NCBI GenBank assembly: GCA_913045625.1
Contig: CAJWPE010000012.1
Location: 1-32,473, forward strand
Length of the DNA stretch: 32,473 nucleotides
Direction: 5' to 3'
Source: an uncultured Chloroflexota bacterium
GTDB taxonomy: Bacteria > Chloroflexota > Dehalococcoidia > Lucifugimonadales > UBA826
This document shows, piece by piece, positions 18,168 through 26,540 of the stretch. A program made the translations under genes and the position numbers. Each line of letters opens with the position of its first letter. Position 1 is the first letter of the stretch. The notes beneath the pieces are model-generated. The model saw only the letters and a list, made by a program, of their open reading frames with translations, was not told the DNA's origin and made no database searches.

Positions 18168-18459
18168 TAAGAATGATCTGACTTCTGATGAAATTCGTCA
18201 TCTAGCAGCTTTGACTCGGATATCTATGACAGATGATGAAGTTGTGAAAATGAGAGATGAAATGTCGAACATTTTGGATAGTATCGCTGTATTAAATGAG
18301 ATTAATACTGATTCTGTAGAGCCAACTGGACATTCTGTAGATCTTAAGTCAGTTTTAAGAGAGGATATTTCAAAAGATTCATTATCTACAGAAGAAATTT
18401 TAATGAATGCCCCAAATCATGACGAAGATTTAATCAAAATTAAACCTGTTTTTGAATAG
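18160..18459 (+). CDS. gatC: Asp-tRNA(Asn)/Glu-tRNA(Gln) amidotransferase subunit C
   Basis: Small subunit of the GatCAB amidotransferase, which amidates misacylated Glu-tRNA(Gln) or Asp-tRNA(Asn). The 99-residue protein begins with SDEIRHLAALTRISMTDDEV, the usual GatC opening, followed by NILDSIAVLNEINTDSVEPT, the segment that wraps around GatA, and ends in APNHDEDLIKIKPVFE. ATG 18160 is chosen over ATG 18133 because AAGGAAGG lies just ahead of it and the family N-terminus fits. It overlaps the aminotransferase gene by 8 bp and is followed by gatA after 7 bp. No gatB is in the window. Confidence 0.95.
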   Translation: MSNKNDLTSDEIRHLAALTRISMTDDEVVKMRDEMSNILDSIAVLNEINTDSVEPTGHSVDLKSVLREDISKDSLSTEEILMNAPNHDEDLIKIKPVFE

Positions 18460-18466
18460 AGGTAAT

Positions 18467-19930
18467 ATGAATCAAAATGATTTGAAGAATCTGACGATAG
18501 AAAATGCAAGATATTTGCTAGATTCACGTCAGGTCAGCAGTTTAGAGTTAACGGAATCCTATTTAGAAAGAATTGATAATACTGAATCAGATATAAATTC
18601 TTTTGTGACTGTTTCTAAAGATACTGCTATTAATGATGCTAAAAATGCTGATACGTTAATAGGTTCTGGTAACCAAAAGCTACTTACTGGAATTCCATTA
18701 CAGCTTAAAGATAATCTATGCACACGGGGAATTAGAACAACGTGTTCTTCGAAAATGTTGGAAAATTTCATTCCACCCTATGATGCGTTTGTTACAGAAA
18801 AACTTAAAAATCAAGGCGCAGTACTGCTAGGAAAGGGGAATCTGGACGAATTTGCTATGGGTTCTTCTACTGAAAACTCTGCATTCCAATCTACAAAAAA
18901 CCCTTTTGATATTACTAGAGTTCCCGGAGGAAGTAGCGGTGGTCCTGCAGCTTCAGTTGCAGCTTCTCAATGTTTATTTTCATTAGGATCTGATACTGGT
19001 GGCAGTATTAGGCAACCTGCCTCACTTTGTGGGGTTGTAGGATTAAAGCCTACTTATGGAAGAGTTAGTAGATATGGATTGATTGCTTTTGCTAGTTCCT
19101 TAGATCAAATTGGGCCTATTACCCACACAGTCAAAGATAGTGCAATGGTACTCAATAATATTGCTGGATTTGATTCTAATGATTCTACTTCTTTAAATGT
19201 TCCAGTACCTAATTATTTGGAAACGATTGATAAAGGCATTAAGGGATTTAAGATTGGAGTTCCTAAAGAATATTTTCATGAGGGAATAGATCCTGAAATA
19301 GAAAAAATAATTAGAGATTCATTAAAAGTATTAGAAAATTTAGGGGCTGAAATTACAGAAATTTCTCTTCCTTTGACTGAATATGCTCTTTCTGTTTACT
19401 ACATTATTGCTCCCTCGGAAGCTTCAGCTAATTTGACTAGATATGATGGAGTGAAATACGGATTTAATTATATTGAATCAGAAAGTATGTGGGACGGAAT
19501 TGAAAAGACACGTCAATTTGGATTTGGAGATGAAGTAAAACGCAGAATACTTTTGGGAACTTATGCATTGTCTTCTGGTTACTATGATGCTTTTTATCTG
19601 AAAGCACAAAAGGTAAGAACTTTAATTCGAAAAGAATTTGAAGATGCTTTTAGTAATTTTGATGTTTTAGCAATGCCAACTTCTCCTTCAACTGCTTTTA
19701 AATTGAATGAAAAAATGGATGATCCCATGCAGATGTATTTAAATGATATTTTTACTATTCCAGCCAATATAGCAGGTATTCCTAGTATTTCTATTCCAGC
19801 TGGTATGAGTCACGAGTTACCAGTTGGATTACAGATGATGTCAGGTGCTTTACAAGAAGAAAAATTATTTCAAGCTGCTTATGCTTTTGAGCAAGCTACT
19901 GAATGGCACAAAATTAAACCTGAAATTTAG
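18467..19930 (+). CDS. gatA: Asp-tRNA(Asn)/Glu-tRNA(Gln) amidotransferase subunit A
   Basis: Amidase-signature enzyme of 487 residues that hydrolyses glutamine and supplies ammonia for tRNA amidation. The catalytic Ser-cisSer-Lys set is visible: Lys81 in LQLKDNL, Ser156 in VPGGSSGGPAA, and nucleophile Ser180 in GSDTGGSIRQPA, with spacing matching known GatA. IPSISIPAGMSHELPVGLQ near the end is the family block. ATG 18467 is preceded by AGAGGTAAT; an in-frame TTG at 18452 would put the Shine-Dalgarno inside the gene. It forms a unit with gatC. The third subunit, gatB, must be elsewhere in the genome. Confidence 0.96.
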   Translation: MNQNDLKNLTIENARYLLDSRQVSSLELTESYLERIDNTESDINSFVTVSKDTAINDAKNADTLIGSGNQKLLTGIPLQLKDNLCTRGIRTTCSSKMLENFIPPYDAFVTEKLKNQGAVLLGKGNLDEFAMGSSTENSAFQSTKNPFDITRVPGGSSGGPAASVAASQCLFSLGSDTGGSIRQPASLCGVVGLKPTYGRVSRYGLIAFASSLDQIGPITHTVKDSAMVLNNIAGFDSNDSTSLNVPVPNYLETIDKGIKGFKIGVPKEYFHEGIDPEIEKIIRDSLKVLENLGAEITEISLPLTEYALSVYYIIAPSEASANLTRYDGVKYGFNYIESESMWDGIEKTRQFGFGDEVKRRILLGTYALSSGYYDAFYLKAQKVRTLIRKEFEDAFSNFDVLAMPTSPSTAFKLNEKMDDPMQMYLNDIFTIPANIAGIPSISIPAGMSHELPVGLQMMSGALQEEKLFQAAYAFEQATEWHKIKPEI

Positions 19931-19938
19931 AGGATCAA

Positions 19939-20613
19939 TTGACTCAATCAGATGAGGAGCATCTGTCTATAAGTATTAGAGGGTTGCAAGAATGGGATAT
20001 AGAAGACCCTAAACAATTAGGCAGAGGTTTAATAATAAAAACCACTAGAGGTGATTTGAGGACAATAGTTCATCATGATCCAAATTTACCTACTACTAAA
20101 GGAGTTATTTGGGTGGGTGGTGCATCTGGAGGATTTGATGGCCCTGCCAATGGTTTATATAAGAATTTGGGCGAAAAACTCAATCCTGCCATTACATCAT
20201 TACGTATAGATTATCGTATCCCAAACGATTTAATTGAATGTGTAATGGATACACTTGCTGCAGTTTCTTTTTTGGTTGGGACAGGACACCAAGAATTAAT
20301 TTTGGTAGGACATTCTTTTGGAGGTGCAGTTGTGATTAAATCAGCCTCATTTAGTGATCAAGTTAAAAGTGTCATTGCTTTAGCTAGTCAAACAGCTGGA
20401 GCCACTGAGGCAAATCTTGTTACTCCTAGATCATTGTTATTGATTCATGGTGATGAAGATATAGTTCTGAGTCCCTTATGTTCTCAAACAATTTATGATT
20501 GGGCTGAAGAACCCAAGGAATTGTTTTTACTTAGTGGAGCTAGCCATTCTTTCAAAGAAACTGAACAAGAATTGACCGAAAAAGTAGAGCAGTGGATTCG
20601 AAACGTTTTGTGA
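19939..20613 (+). CDS. Alpha/beta-hydrolase fold protein
   Basis: Protein of 224 residues with an alpha/beta-hydrolase layout. The nucleophile elbow is LVGHSFGGAVV (GHSFGG), the acid is probably the Asp in IHGDEDIVL, and the His is in SGASHSF near the end. It resembles dienelactone hydrolase and KANL/Tex30-type small hydrolases without a lid domain. It would cleave an ester or act as a thioesterase; no substrate can be given. The start is TTG 19939, 8 bp after the gatA stop, with AGAGGA upstream. It follows gatA in the same transcript. Confidence 0.82.
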   Translation: MTQSDEEHLSISIRGLQEWDIEDPKQLGRGLIIKTTRGDLRTIVHHDPNLPTTKGVIWVGGASGGFDGPANGLYKNLGEKLNPAITSLRIDYRIPNDLIECVMDTLAAVSFLVGTGHQELILVGHSFGGAVVIKSASFSDQVKSVIALASQTAGATEANLVTPRSLLLIHGDEDIVLSPLCSQTIYDWAEEPKELFLLSGASHSFKETEQELTEKVEQWIRNVL

Positions 20614-20689
20614 TATTTGGATAGCTATCGCACCGTGCTTAAGTTATACTCCAAATTCTGAAAATAAAATCATTTGGAGGACTTTCATA

Positions 20690-21496
20690 ATGGGCGAATT
20701 AGATGGAAAGGTTGCTATAGTCACTGGTGCTGGAAGATTGCGTGGAATTGGTCGAGCTGCTGCTATTTCTCTAGCTAAATTAGGAGCCGATGTAGTTGTA
20801 ACAGGTACAGGAAGAAACCCTGAAAATTATCCTGAAGATGAAAAAGCTATCGGTTGGAGAGACATAGAAAGTGTTGCTGATTTAGTAAGAGCAGAAGGAA
20901 CAAGAGCTTTGCCTTTAGTTGCTGATGTTACTAATAGAGATCATGTTAAAAATATGATCGATCAAACCATTAAAGAATTAGGTAGGATAGATATATTAAT
21001 CAATAATGCTGCTTATGCTAGGGCCGAAGATAGAGTTCCAATTTTAGATTTGAATGAAGATACATTTCAAAAAGTTGTGGATATCAAAATTACGGGCACA
21101 TTTTTATGCACTAAGGGCGCAGTAGAACATATGATTAAACAAGGCGATGGTGGAAAAATAGTAAATATTTCTTCTGCTGCAGGTAAAAGAGGATCGGCAA
21201 ATTTCCTTGCATACAATGCGGCCAATTTTGGGATTGTAGGTATGACTCAATCTATGGCAAAAGAATTAGGGCCTCACAATATAAATGTTAATTGTGTTTG
21301 TCCTGGTGCAGTTGATACTTCTAGAATGGATGTTGTGCGAGATGATTGGGACACCATGGCAGCAAACACCCCAATTGGTAGAAATGGTACTGACGATGAA
21401 GTAGGTGATTTTTGTGCATATCTTTGTACTGAAGCATCTTCTTGGATTCATGGTCAATCTATTAACCAAAATGGTGGATCAGTTATGGAACACTAA
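20690..21496 (+). CDS. SDR-family protein with altered catalytic tetrad (Asn to Lys and Lys to Asn)
   Basis: Protein of 268 residues with a clear SDR fold: VTGAGRLRGIG (11-21) for cofactor binding, NNAA (105-108), Ser162 in ISSAAG, and a C-terminal SSWIHGQSINQNGGSVM. The catalytic Tyr is Tyr175, but four residues later there is Asn179 (YNAAN) instead of Lys. At the place where classical SDRs have the tetrad Asn (NVKGTF type), this protein has Lys133 (DIKITGTF). The two residues look exchanged. It may still act as a reductase with a rearranged proton relay or may have another function. ATG 20690 has TTGGAGGA upstream; a 76 bp gap separates it from the hydrolase gene. Confidence 0.88.
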   Translation: MGELDGKVAIVTGAGRLRGIGRAAAISLAKLGADVVVTGTGRNPENYPEDEKAIGWRDIESVADLVRAEGTRALPLVADVTNRDHVKNMIDQTIKELGRIDILINNAAYARAEDRVPILDLNEDTFQKVVDIKITGTFLCTKGAVEHMIKQGDGGKIVNISSAAGKRGSANFLAYNAANFGIVGMTQSMAKELGPHNINVNCVCPGAVDTSRMDVVRDDWDTMAANTPIGRNGTDDEVGDFCAYLCTEASSWIHGQSINQNGGSVMEH

Positions 21497-21506
21497 ATCG
21501 TCTTAA

Positions 21507-21536
21507 TTGACCTTCTCGTAATATGGTTGCTAAGAT
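21507..21536 (+). promoter_or_regulatory. Promoter for tRNA-Val
   Basis: TTGACC (21507-21512), an 18 bp spacer and TAAGAT (21531-21536) stand 8 bp before the tRNA 5' end. Transcription would start close to the mature 5' end. Confidence 0.6.
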
Positions 21537-21544
21537 GAAATTAT

Positions 21545-21621
21545 GGGCGGTTAGCTCAGTGGTTTAGAGCGCTGCGTTGACATCGCAGAGGTCACAAGTT
21601 CGACTCTTGTACCGCCCACCA
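21545..21621 (+). tRNA. tRNA-Val (anticodon GAC)
   Basis: A full cloverleaf can be drawn. Acceptor GGGCGGT pairs with ACCGCCC, the anticodon stem CTGCG/CGCAG encloses the loop TTGACAT (anticodon GAC), and the T arm holds GTTCGAC. The 3' CCA (21619-21621) is encoded. Confidence 0.95.
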
Positions 21622-21636
21622 TCAGGGAGGAATGTT

Positions 21637-22368
21637 ATGAAAGAGTTGCTTACTCTTTATGATACTAAATATAGAGTTGAAGGTATGACTTGCCAAGCCT
21701 GTGCTGATTCTATTGAGTCTGCTATTTCTGTATTGCCTGATGTTTCGTTCGCTTCTGTTTCTTTATTAGACAAAGAATTGCTAGTTCAATCTGACCAGAT
21801 ATTAGAGTTAAACCATTTGAATTCAGCTATTTCAACATCAGGCGATTATAAAATTTTGAGTAATGACCCTAGTTTGTTTTCTCAAATTTATAACTATTTT
21901 GATTCAAAAAAACCAATAGTTATAGCATTAATTTTAGTTTCGCTTAGCTCCTTGAGCTTACAAGTACCTAACTCGAGTTTTAACTTAAATAGTTGGCTTA
22001 CTTCATATATGGGTATATTTTTCCTTTTATTTTCCTTTTTGAAATTACTGAATGTTTCAGGGTTTAGTATGACTTTTAAGAGATATGATGTGATTTCAAA
22101 ACAATTCGGACCTTTTGCTATTGCATATCCATTTATAGAATTGTTACTTGCTTTAGCATTTTTAACTCAATCCTTTTTGATATTTGCGAATATTGCCACA
22201 TTAATTTTTATGCTTTCTCAATCTATTGGTGTCATTAAAGTGATGAAAAATGGAGAAAATATTCAGTGTGCTTGTATGGGAACTGCTATCAGTTTGCCGA
22301 TTTCATCTCTAACTCTATTTGAAAACTTAGTCATGATATCTATGGCAACATATATGCTCTTAATTTAA
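21637..22368 (+). CDS. HMA-domain and MauE/DoxX-like membrane fusion protein
   Basis: Protein of 243 residues in two parts. Residues 12-75 are a heavy-metal-associated domain with the copper-type binding loop GMTCQAC (Cys19, Cys22). Residues 85-243 have four or five hydrophobic helices. Near the end a Cys-x-Cys motif, CACMG (211-215), sits before LTLFENLVMISM, as in MauE-like redox membrane proteins. A role in metal or disulfide handling at the membrane is likely; whether it moves copper or mercury, or passes electrons, is unknown. ATG 21637 with GGGAGG upstream is chosen; an earlier in-frame start would lie inside the tRNA. Confidence 0.75.
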   Translation: MKELLTLYDTKYRVEGMTCQACADSIESAISVLPDVSFASVSLLDKELLVQSDQILELNHLNSAISTSGDYKILSNDPSLFSQIYNYFDSKKPIVIALILVSLSSLSLQVPNSSFNLNSWLTSYMGIFFLLFSFLKLLNVSGFSMTFKRYDVISKQFGPFAIAYPFIELLLALAFLTQSFLIFANIATLIFMLSQSIGVIKVMKNGENIQCACMGTAISLPISSLTLFENLVMISMATYMLLI

Positions 22369-22439
22369 ACTTAATACTTGTTCACGAGTGAATATAATGC
22401 CTTGGAAATACAAATAACTAAATTTGAAGGAATAGAAAA

Positions 22440-22847
22440 TTGGAATTAAATCAAGCTCAGAAAATTATTGAAGGTGCCCAAAATAAATCAAATGAATTAT
22501 CAGCAAACTTTTGTATTAGTGTTGTTGATCCACGCGGTGATTTAATTGTATTTATTCGAGAAGATGGTGCTCCATGGAGGAGCGTTTTTATAAGCCAGGG
22601 TAAAGCTGCTGCTTCTGCAGCATTTATGCAACCTAGTGGTAAACTTGCTGAAGGTGGACCTAACCCTATTCATCAAGGATTAATGTCTATGCTAGGGGGT
22701 AGAATGATTCCGGGTCAGGGTGGCTTGCCAGTATATGACCGTGAAACAATTATAGGAGCGGTGGGCGTAAGTGGAGGTACTCCACAGGAAGATGAAGAGG
22801 TTGCAGCAGCAGGGATAAGTTATGCGGGATTGAGTATTTCTATATAA
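22440..22847 (+). CDS. GlcG/HbpS-family (heme-degrading domain) protein
   Basis: Protein of 135 residues matching the GlcG/HbpS family (DUF336). SVVDPRGDLIVFIREDGAPWRS is the core block, then QGKAAASAAFMQPS, GLMSMLGGRMIPGQGGLPVYD, and the Gly-rich end IIGAVGVSGGTPQEDEEVAAAGI. Family members bind heme, corrinoids or small ligands, and some regulate oxidative-stress signalling; most have no known job. The start is TTG 22440 with AAGGAA upstream. It follows the HMA-MauE gene by 71 bp and converges on the monooxygenase gene. Confidence 0.88.
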   Translation: MELNQAQKIIEGAQNKSNELSANFCISVVDPRGDLIVFIREDGAPWRSVFISQGKAAASAAFMQPSGKLAEGGPNPIHQGLMSMLGGRMIPGQGGLPVYDRETIIGAVGVSGGTPQEDEEVAAAGISYAGLSISI

Positions 22848-22855
22848 TTTATTTT

Positions 22856-24493
22856 CTATTGTAAATTAAGTTCTGTGTACCCACTTTGTGCTACTTCATC
22901 ACACCTTTTTCTGTAAGATTGAGCGGTTCCACTATAGCGCGCAAGTATTCTTTTATTTTTACCTTCAACATTTGTGTTTATACCAGTCATCCAAGAATCG
23001 ACTTTGTTAGATAACAAATGTTCTCCTTGTTCGGCAACGTAATCTGCCCAAGTTTGTACAGCTTCTGTAGTGGCTTCGGCCCTAGTGTATGAATTATTTC
23101 TCATAAAATTAATTGTGTCTGTAATCCATTCAACATTGTATTCAATACTTCTTGGATTATTTCCTAACAAGGCATGTGGCCCCATTACCATAAACATGTT
23201 GGGGAAGTTTGATACCTGAAGACCTAAAAATGTTTCTAGATTTTTTGCCCATTGATTTTTCAATTTCAGTCCATTCATACCTTGAATATCAATTTTGTCG
23301 AAGCTTCCAGTGATTGCATTAAACCCAGTAGCATAAATAATTATGTCAAATTCAAATTCTCTATCTGTAGTTTTTAAACCATCTTCTGTGATACTTAGAA
23401 TAGGTGTTTCTGTCAGATCAATTAGTTCTACATTGTCTCTGTTATATGATTCGAAGTAATGAGTTTCAAGTGGAACTCTACGAGTTCCAAAACCATGATC
23501 TTTTGGTATCAGTTTTTCAGCTGTTACAGAATTGTTGACCCTTGATCTGATTTTATTCGCTACAAATTCAGACATTAATTTGTTGGCTTCAGGGTCAATG
23601 AGCATATCTTTGAAGTTACCCTGCCAAATCCCAAATCCTCTGCTCTGGTAAAGATCTTCCCAAAAGTCTTCTCTTTCTTTTTCGGAAACCTCAAATGTTC
23701 CTCTGGAATCCAATGTATGAAGAAAACCTCCTACAGTATCCCAACATCTTTGGAAGATATTTTTGTAACTAGACCTGATTTCTTCCATTTCATCTTTTGG
23801 AATTGTTCCATTATGAAGAGGGGCGCACCAGTTTGGTCTTCTTTGGAAAACTGTTAAACTGCCTGCTACTTTGCATACTTCTTGGATAGTTTGGACACCG
23901 CTGGCTCCAGTTCCGATAACTGCTATTTTCTTACCATCTAAATCTATAGGTTCATGTGGCCACCTAGAAGTGTGAAATGATCTACCATTAAAGGATTCAA
24001 TTCCATCTATTTTAGGTAGAGTGGGTTCTGATAAAATTCCAACAGCTGAAATTAAAAATCTTGATATGAAAAATTCACCATTTTCTAAAGTTGTTGTCCA
24101 AATTCTTTGATCATTATTAAAAATTGTAGATTTAACTCTGCTAGAGAACTGAATATCTTTTTTTAAATCGAATTTTTCAGAGACATATTGTAAATATTTT
24201 AGAATTTCAGGTTGTGAAGCAAAATGCTCTTTCCAGTCCCATTCTTTTAATAATTCATCAGAGAAAGAATATCCATATGAATAACTTTCTGAATCAAATC
24301 TGGCTCCTGGATATCTGTTCCAATACCAAGTTCCACCTACACCAGTGCCTGCTTCAAGTACTTTTACTTTTAGTCCAGATTCGCGAAGTTTGTAAAGTTG
24401 GTATAGGCCCGATATCCCTGCTCCGATTACAATTACATCGTAATCTAAATCTTTGTCTTCTATGATTTGAGTTTTAGTATCTAATTGTGTCAT
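22856..24493 (-). CDS. FAD/NADPH-dependent Baeyer-Villiger-type monooxygenase (cyclohexanone monooxygenase-like)
   Basis: Class B flavin monooxygenase of 545 residues. The FAD motif GAGISGL is at 24-30, the NADPH motif GTGASG at 194-199, and between them lies the Baeyer-Villiger fingerprint F-x-G-x-x-x-H-x-x-x-W-P as FNGRSFHTSRWP (168-179). GVGGTWYWNRYPGARFDSES (51-70) and ATGFNA near 390 are also family features. The enzyme inserts oxygen next to a ketone to give an ester or lactone, using O2 and NADPH. Such enzymes suggest catabolism of cyclic or terpenoid ketones, a known habit of marine SAR202-type bacteria. It is a single-gene unit on the minus strand. Confidence 0.93.
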   Translation of the reverse strand: MTQLDTKTQIIEDKDLDYDVIVIGAGISGLYQLYKLRESGLKVKVLEAGTGVGGTWYWNRYPGARFDSESYSYGYSFSDELLKEWDWKEHFASQPEILKYLQYVSEKFDLKKDIQFSSRVKSTIFNNDQRIWTTTLENGEFFISRFLISAVGILSEPTLPKIDGIESFNGRSFHTSRWPHEPIDLDGKKIAVIGTGASGVQTIQEVCKVAGSLTVFQRRPNWCAPLHNGTIPKDEMEEIRSSYKNIFQRCWDTVGGFLHTLDSRGTFEVSEKEREDFWEDLYQSRGFGIWQGNFKDMLIDPEANKLMSEFVANKIRSRVNNSVTAEKLIPKDHGFGTRRVPLETHYFESYNRDNVELIDLTETPILSITEDGLKTTDREFEFDIIIYATGFNAITGSFDKIDIQGMNGLKLKNQWAKNLETFLGLQVSNFPNMFMVMGPHALLGNNPRSIEYNVEWITDTINFMRNNSYTRAEATTEAVQTWADYVAEQGEHLLSNKVDSWMTGINTNVEGKNKRILARYSGTAQSYRKRCDEVAQSGYTELNLQ

Positions 24494-24531
24494 CTGATAT
24501 TTTTATCAGAAAACCACATAAAAATACAATG

Positions 24532-24546
24532 AGGAGTTATAAACCC
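24532..24546 (-). terminator. Weak hairpin downstream of the tandem membrane-gene operon
   Basis: On the minus strand GGGGTT and AACTCC can pair (one G-U) around a 3-base loop, about 15 bases after the last gene of the cluster. A T-rich stretch follows only after several bases, so it is a poor intrinsic terminator candidate. Confidence 0.25.
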
Positions 24547-24561
24547 CATATTTTATTAATT

Positions 24562-25194
24562 CTAGTCTTCAGAACGTAAGAATAAAAAACCTAATATTAT
24601 TGTTAGAATTAAACCTAGTATGAAAGGAATTCCCATAATGTCATTTTCATACATGGAAATCGCAATTATGCTTCCAAATAAACCATTAGCAATAACAAGC
24701 CCTGCGACTATTTTATTAATAGTTGACTGTACAAATATCCCACCACCTATAACTGCAATTCCAAGAAATAGAACAGAAATACCCCAACCTCCAATTGCAT
24801 TTGAAATTGGATAAACAGTGTTCGCTAGGGCCATATTTCCATTAGCTACAGAATCACCTACCAATACTAATAATGGGTATTCGATGGTAGTTATTGCTAG
24901 TCCTACAATCGCAACTATTGTTCCTGCTCTAGCGAGTGGATACCCTTTACCCCCTGTCATTTCGTAGCTTAATCCTCCAAAAGCAACAACAATAATTAGC
25001 CATCCTAGAAGTCCTATAGCAGCACCTATTTCAAATACGTCAGCATTTGCTCCAAGCTTAGCTATAAATGCAGCTTCATTAGAAGGAGATTCTGGGAAAG
25101 TTGCTACAATTCCTGTGATTCCTATAAATCCTATTAAAGTGATTATAGGACCTGAAATTAAGGCCCAACTTGTTAATTTACGGCTAGATAGCAT
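24562..25194 (-). CDS. Six-helix membrane protein, tandem paralogue 3 (function unknown)
   Basis: Protein of 210 residues with six predicted membrane helices (about 10-30, 54-76, 87-112, 130-155, 160-180, 185-206). It begins MLSSRKLTSWALISGPIITL and ends LGFLFLRSED, sharing a start pattern (S/L)R-x-LT-x-W-x-L-x-x-x-PI-(I/V)-T and an ending (F/I)L-x-(L/I)RS-(K/E) with the two genes before it. I do not recognise the family beyond a loose likeness to DUF998-type or DUF4386-type membrane proteins. It is the last of three tandem copies. Unlike the other two its C-terminus ends in RSED, without the AAGGAG/AAGGAA codons. Confidence 0.82.
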   Translation of the reverse strand: MLSSRKLTSWALISGPIITLIGFIGITGIVATFPESPSNEAAFIAKLGANADVFEIGAAIGLLGWLIIVVAFGGLSYEMTGGKGYPLARAGTIVAIVGLAITTIEYPLLVLVGDSVANGNMALANTVYPISNAIGGWGISVLFLGIAVIGGGIFVQSTINKIVAGLVIANGLFGSIIAISMYENDIMGIPFILGLILTIILGFLFLRSED

Positions 25195-25199
25195 TTTTA

Positions 25200-25829
25200 T
25201 TATTCCTTAGATCTGATTGTTAAGATTCCTGTAACTACTAAAAGGATTGCATTACCTAAATATCCTATAATCATTAAATCTGATGAGTAATCAATAATAG
25301 CAATTGTTGCACCAGCTAGTCCTATGACTATAAATGCATAAGCTAAAATCATGCTGAAATTCTTTTGAATTAAAATCGCAAGTCCAACGATAGAGAATCC
25401 TATAAGTGTAAAGAAGGTAGCCCATGATCCTATAGCTTGAGCAAGATTGTAAAACATAATGCCATCTAGGAATCCTTCAGAAGCTCCCCATTCAGCTGCA
25501 TTGCTAAATAGAGCTGACTCCATTATGAATCCTGCAGTCCCCATTACATAAATTATTGTACCGGCTAACATTATTTGAGATCCTGAACCATCTTTCATTT
25601 GGGAGTTTAATAATGCTATTCCTGCTGCATGCAAACATAATCCAAATGTTCCTATTATGGATCCGAATTCAATTATATCGGCATTTTCACCCATTAATTT
25701 AATGAATTCAGTACTACCATCAGGTGTTGACCCACCTAAAGCTGGAAATACAAATCCAAGAAAACCGACGAAAGTCACAATGGGACCTAAAGTTAATATC
25801 CAACCTGTTAATGACCGTGAAGCTAACAT
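25200..25829 (-). CDS. Six-helix membrane protein, tandem paralogue 2 (function unknown)
   Basis: Protein of 209 residues, clearly paralogous to its neighbours: start MLASRSLTGWILTLGPIVTF, a polar segment SEFIKLMGENADIIEFGSIIGT, and end GILTIRSKE. Six hydrophobic helices. The codons for the final Lys-Glu plus the stop read AAG GAA TAA and provide the Shine-Dalgarno for paralogue 3, 5 bp on. Function unknown. The pair with paralogue 1 is the more similar one by eye. Confidence 0.82.
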   Translation of the reverse strand: MLASRSLTGWILTLGPIVTFVGFLGFVFPALGGSTPDGSTEFIKLMGENADIIEFGSIIGTFGLCLHAAGIALLNSQMKDGSGSQIMLAGTIIYVMGTAGFIMESALFSNAAEWGASEGFLDGIMFYNLAQAIGSWATFFTLIGFSIVGLAILIQKNFSMILAYAFIVIGLAGATIAIIDYSSDLMIIGYLGNAILLVVTGILTIRSKE

Positions 25830-25831
25830 TT

Positions 25832-26452
25832 TTACTCCTTTGATCTTAAGATTAATATTCCTGAAATTAATGCAAGTAATGCACTACCTAGGTACCAAAC
25901 AAACATCAAGTCAGACGTGTAATCCCATAGGGATAATACTGAGCCGACTAAACCTATTACAATAAAAGCATAAGCAAGGATTGTGTTCAGATTTTTTTGA
26001 ATAGCTAATCCTAAACCAACTATTGCAAAACCTATTGCAACTGTTGATACCCCAAAAGAGCCTAGTGCTTGAGAGATGTTAAAAAATGATAGGGCATTTA
26101 CCAAATCTCCATTTGATGCTTGAGAACTTGAAGATACCAAAAGAGCACCCTCACCTATGAGCATAGTGGTACCTAATATAATAAAAAGTATCCCTAATTG
26201 CATATAAGGAGATCCTGTTCCGTCTCCCATCATGGTATGCAATAGTCCTAAACCAGCTCCTGTAAGAATTAATCCTAAAGTTCCGATCACAATACCTAAT
26301 AAAACAATTTGGGTGTTATTTCCCATAGAAGTTAGAAATTCACTTGATCCGTCAGGAGTTCCAGTGACTGGTAATAATAGGCCTAAAAATCCAACAAAAG
26401 TAATAATCGGGGCCGCAATTAAAACCCATCCAGTTAGTAAACGTAATGACAT
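25832..26452 (-). CDS. Six-helix membrane protein, tandem paralogue 1 (function unknown)
   Basis: Protein of 206 residues, first of the three copies. The start MSLRLLTGWVLIAAPIITF and the SEFLTSMGNNTQIVLLGIVIGT segment align with the others, and the C-terminus is GILILRSKE. Six hydrophobic helices. The last codons AAG GAG TAA form the Shine-Dalgarno of paralogue 2, whose ATG begins 2 bp after the stop. ATG 26452 has ATGGAGAAAA upstream. Nothing in the sequence shows a ligand or catalytic residue; the conserved parts are helix 1 and the last helix. Confidence 0.82.
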   Translation of the reverse strand: MSLRLLTGWVLIAAPIITFVGFLGLLLPVTGTPDGSSEFLTSMGNNTQIVLLGIVIGTLGLILTGAGLGLLHTMMGDGTGSPYMQLGILFIILGTTMLIGEGALLVSSSSQASNGDLVNALSFFNISQALGSFGVSTVAIGFAIVGLGLAIQKNLNTILAYAFIVIGLVGSVLSLWDYTSDLMFVWYLGSALLALISGILILRSKE

Positions 26453-26540
26453 TAGTGATTTTCTCCATATGATTTTTAAAAATTATGCTTAAAAATTGTT
26501 ACATGGATTAAATAAAATATTAATACATTTTCAGCGTATT

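Noticed and set aside
21577-21636. N-terminal extension of the HMA-MauE gene starting inside the tRNA-Val
   Set aside because: The extension is translated tRNA sequence. ATG 21637 has its own GGGAGG and begins the family-like part.
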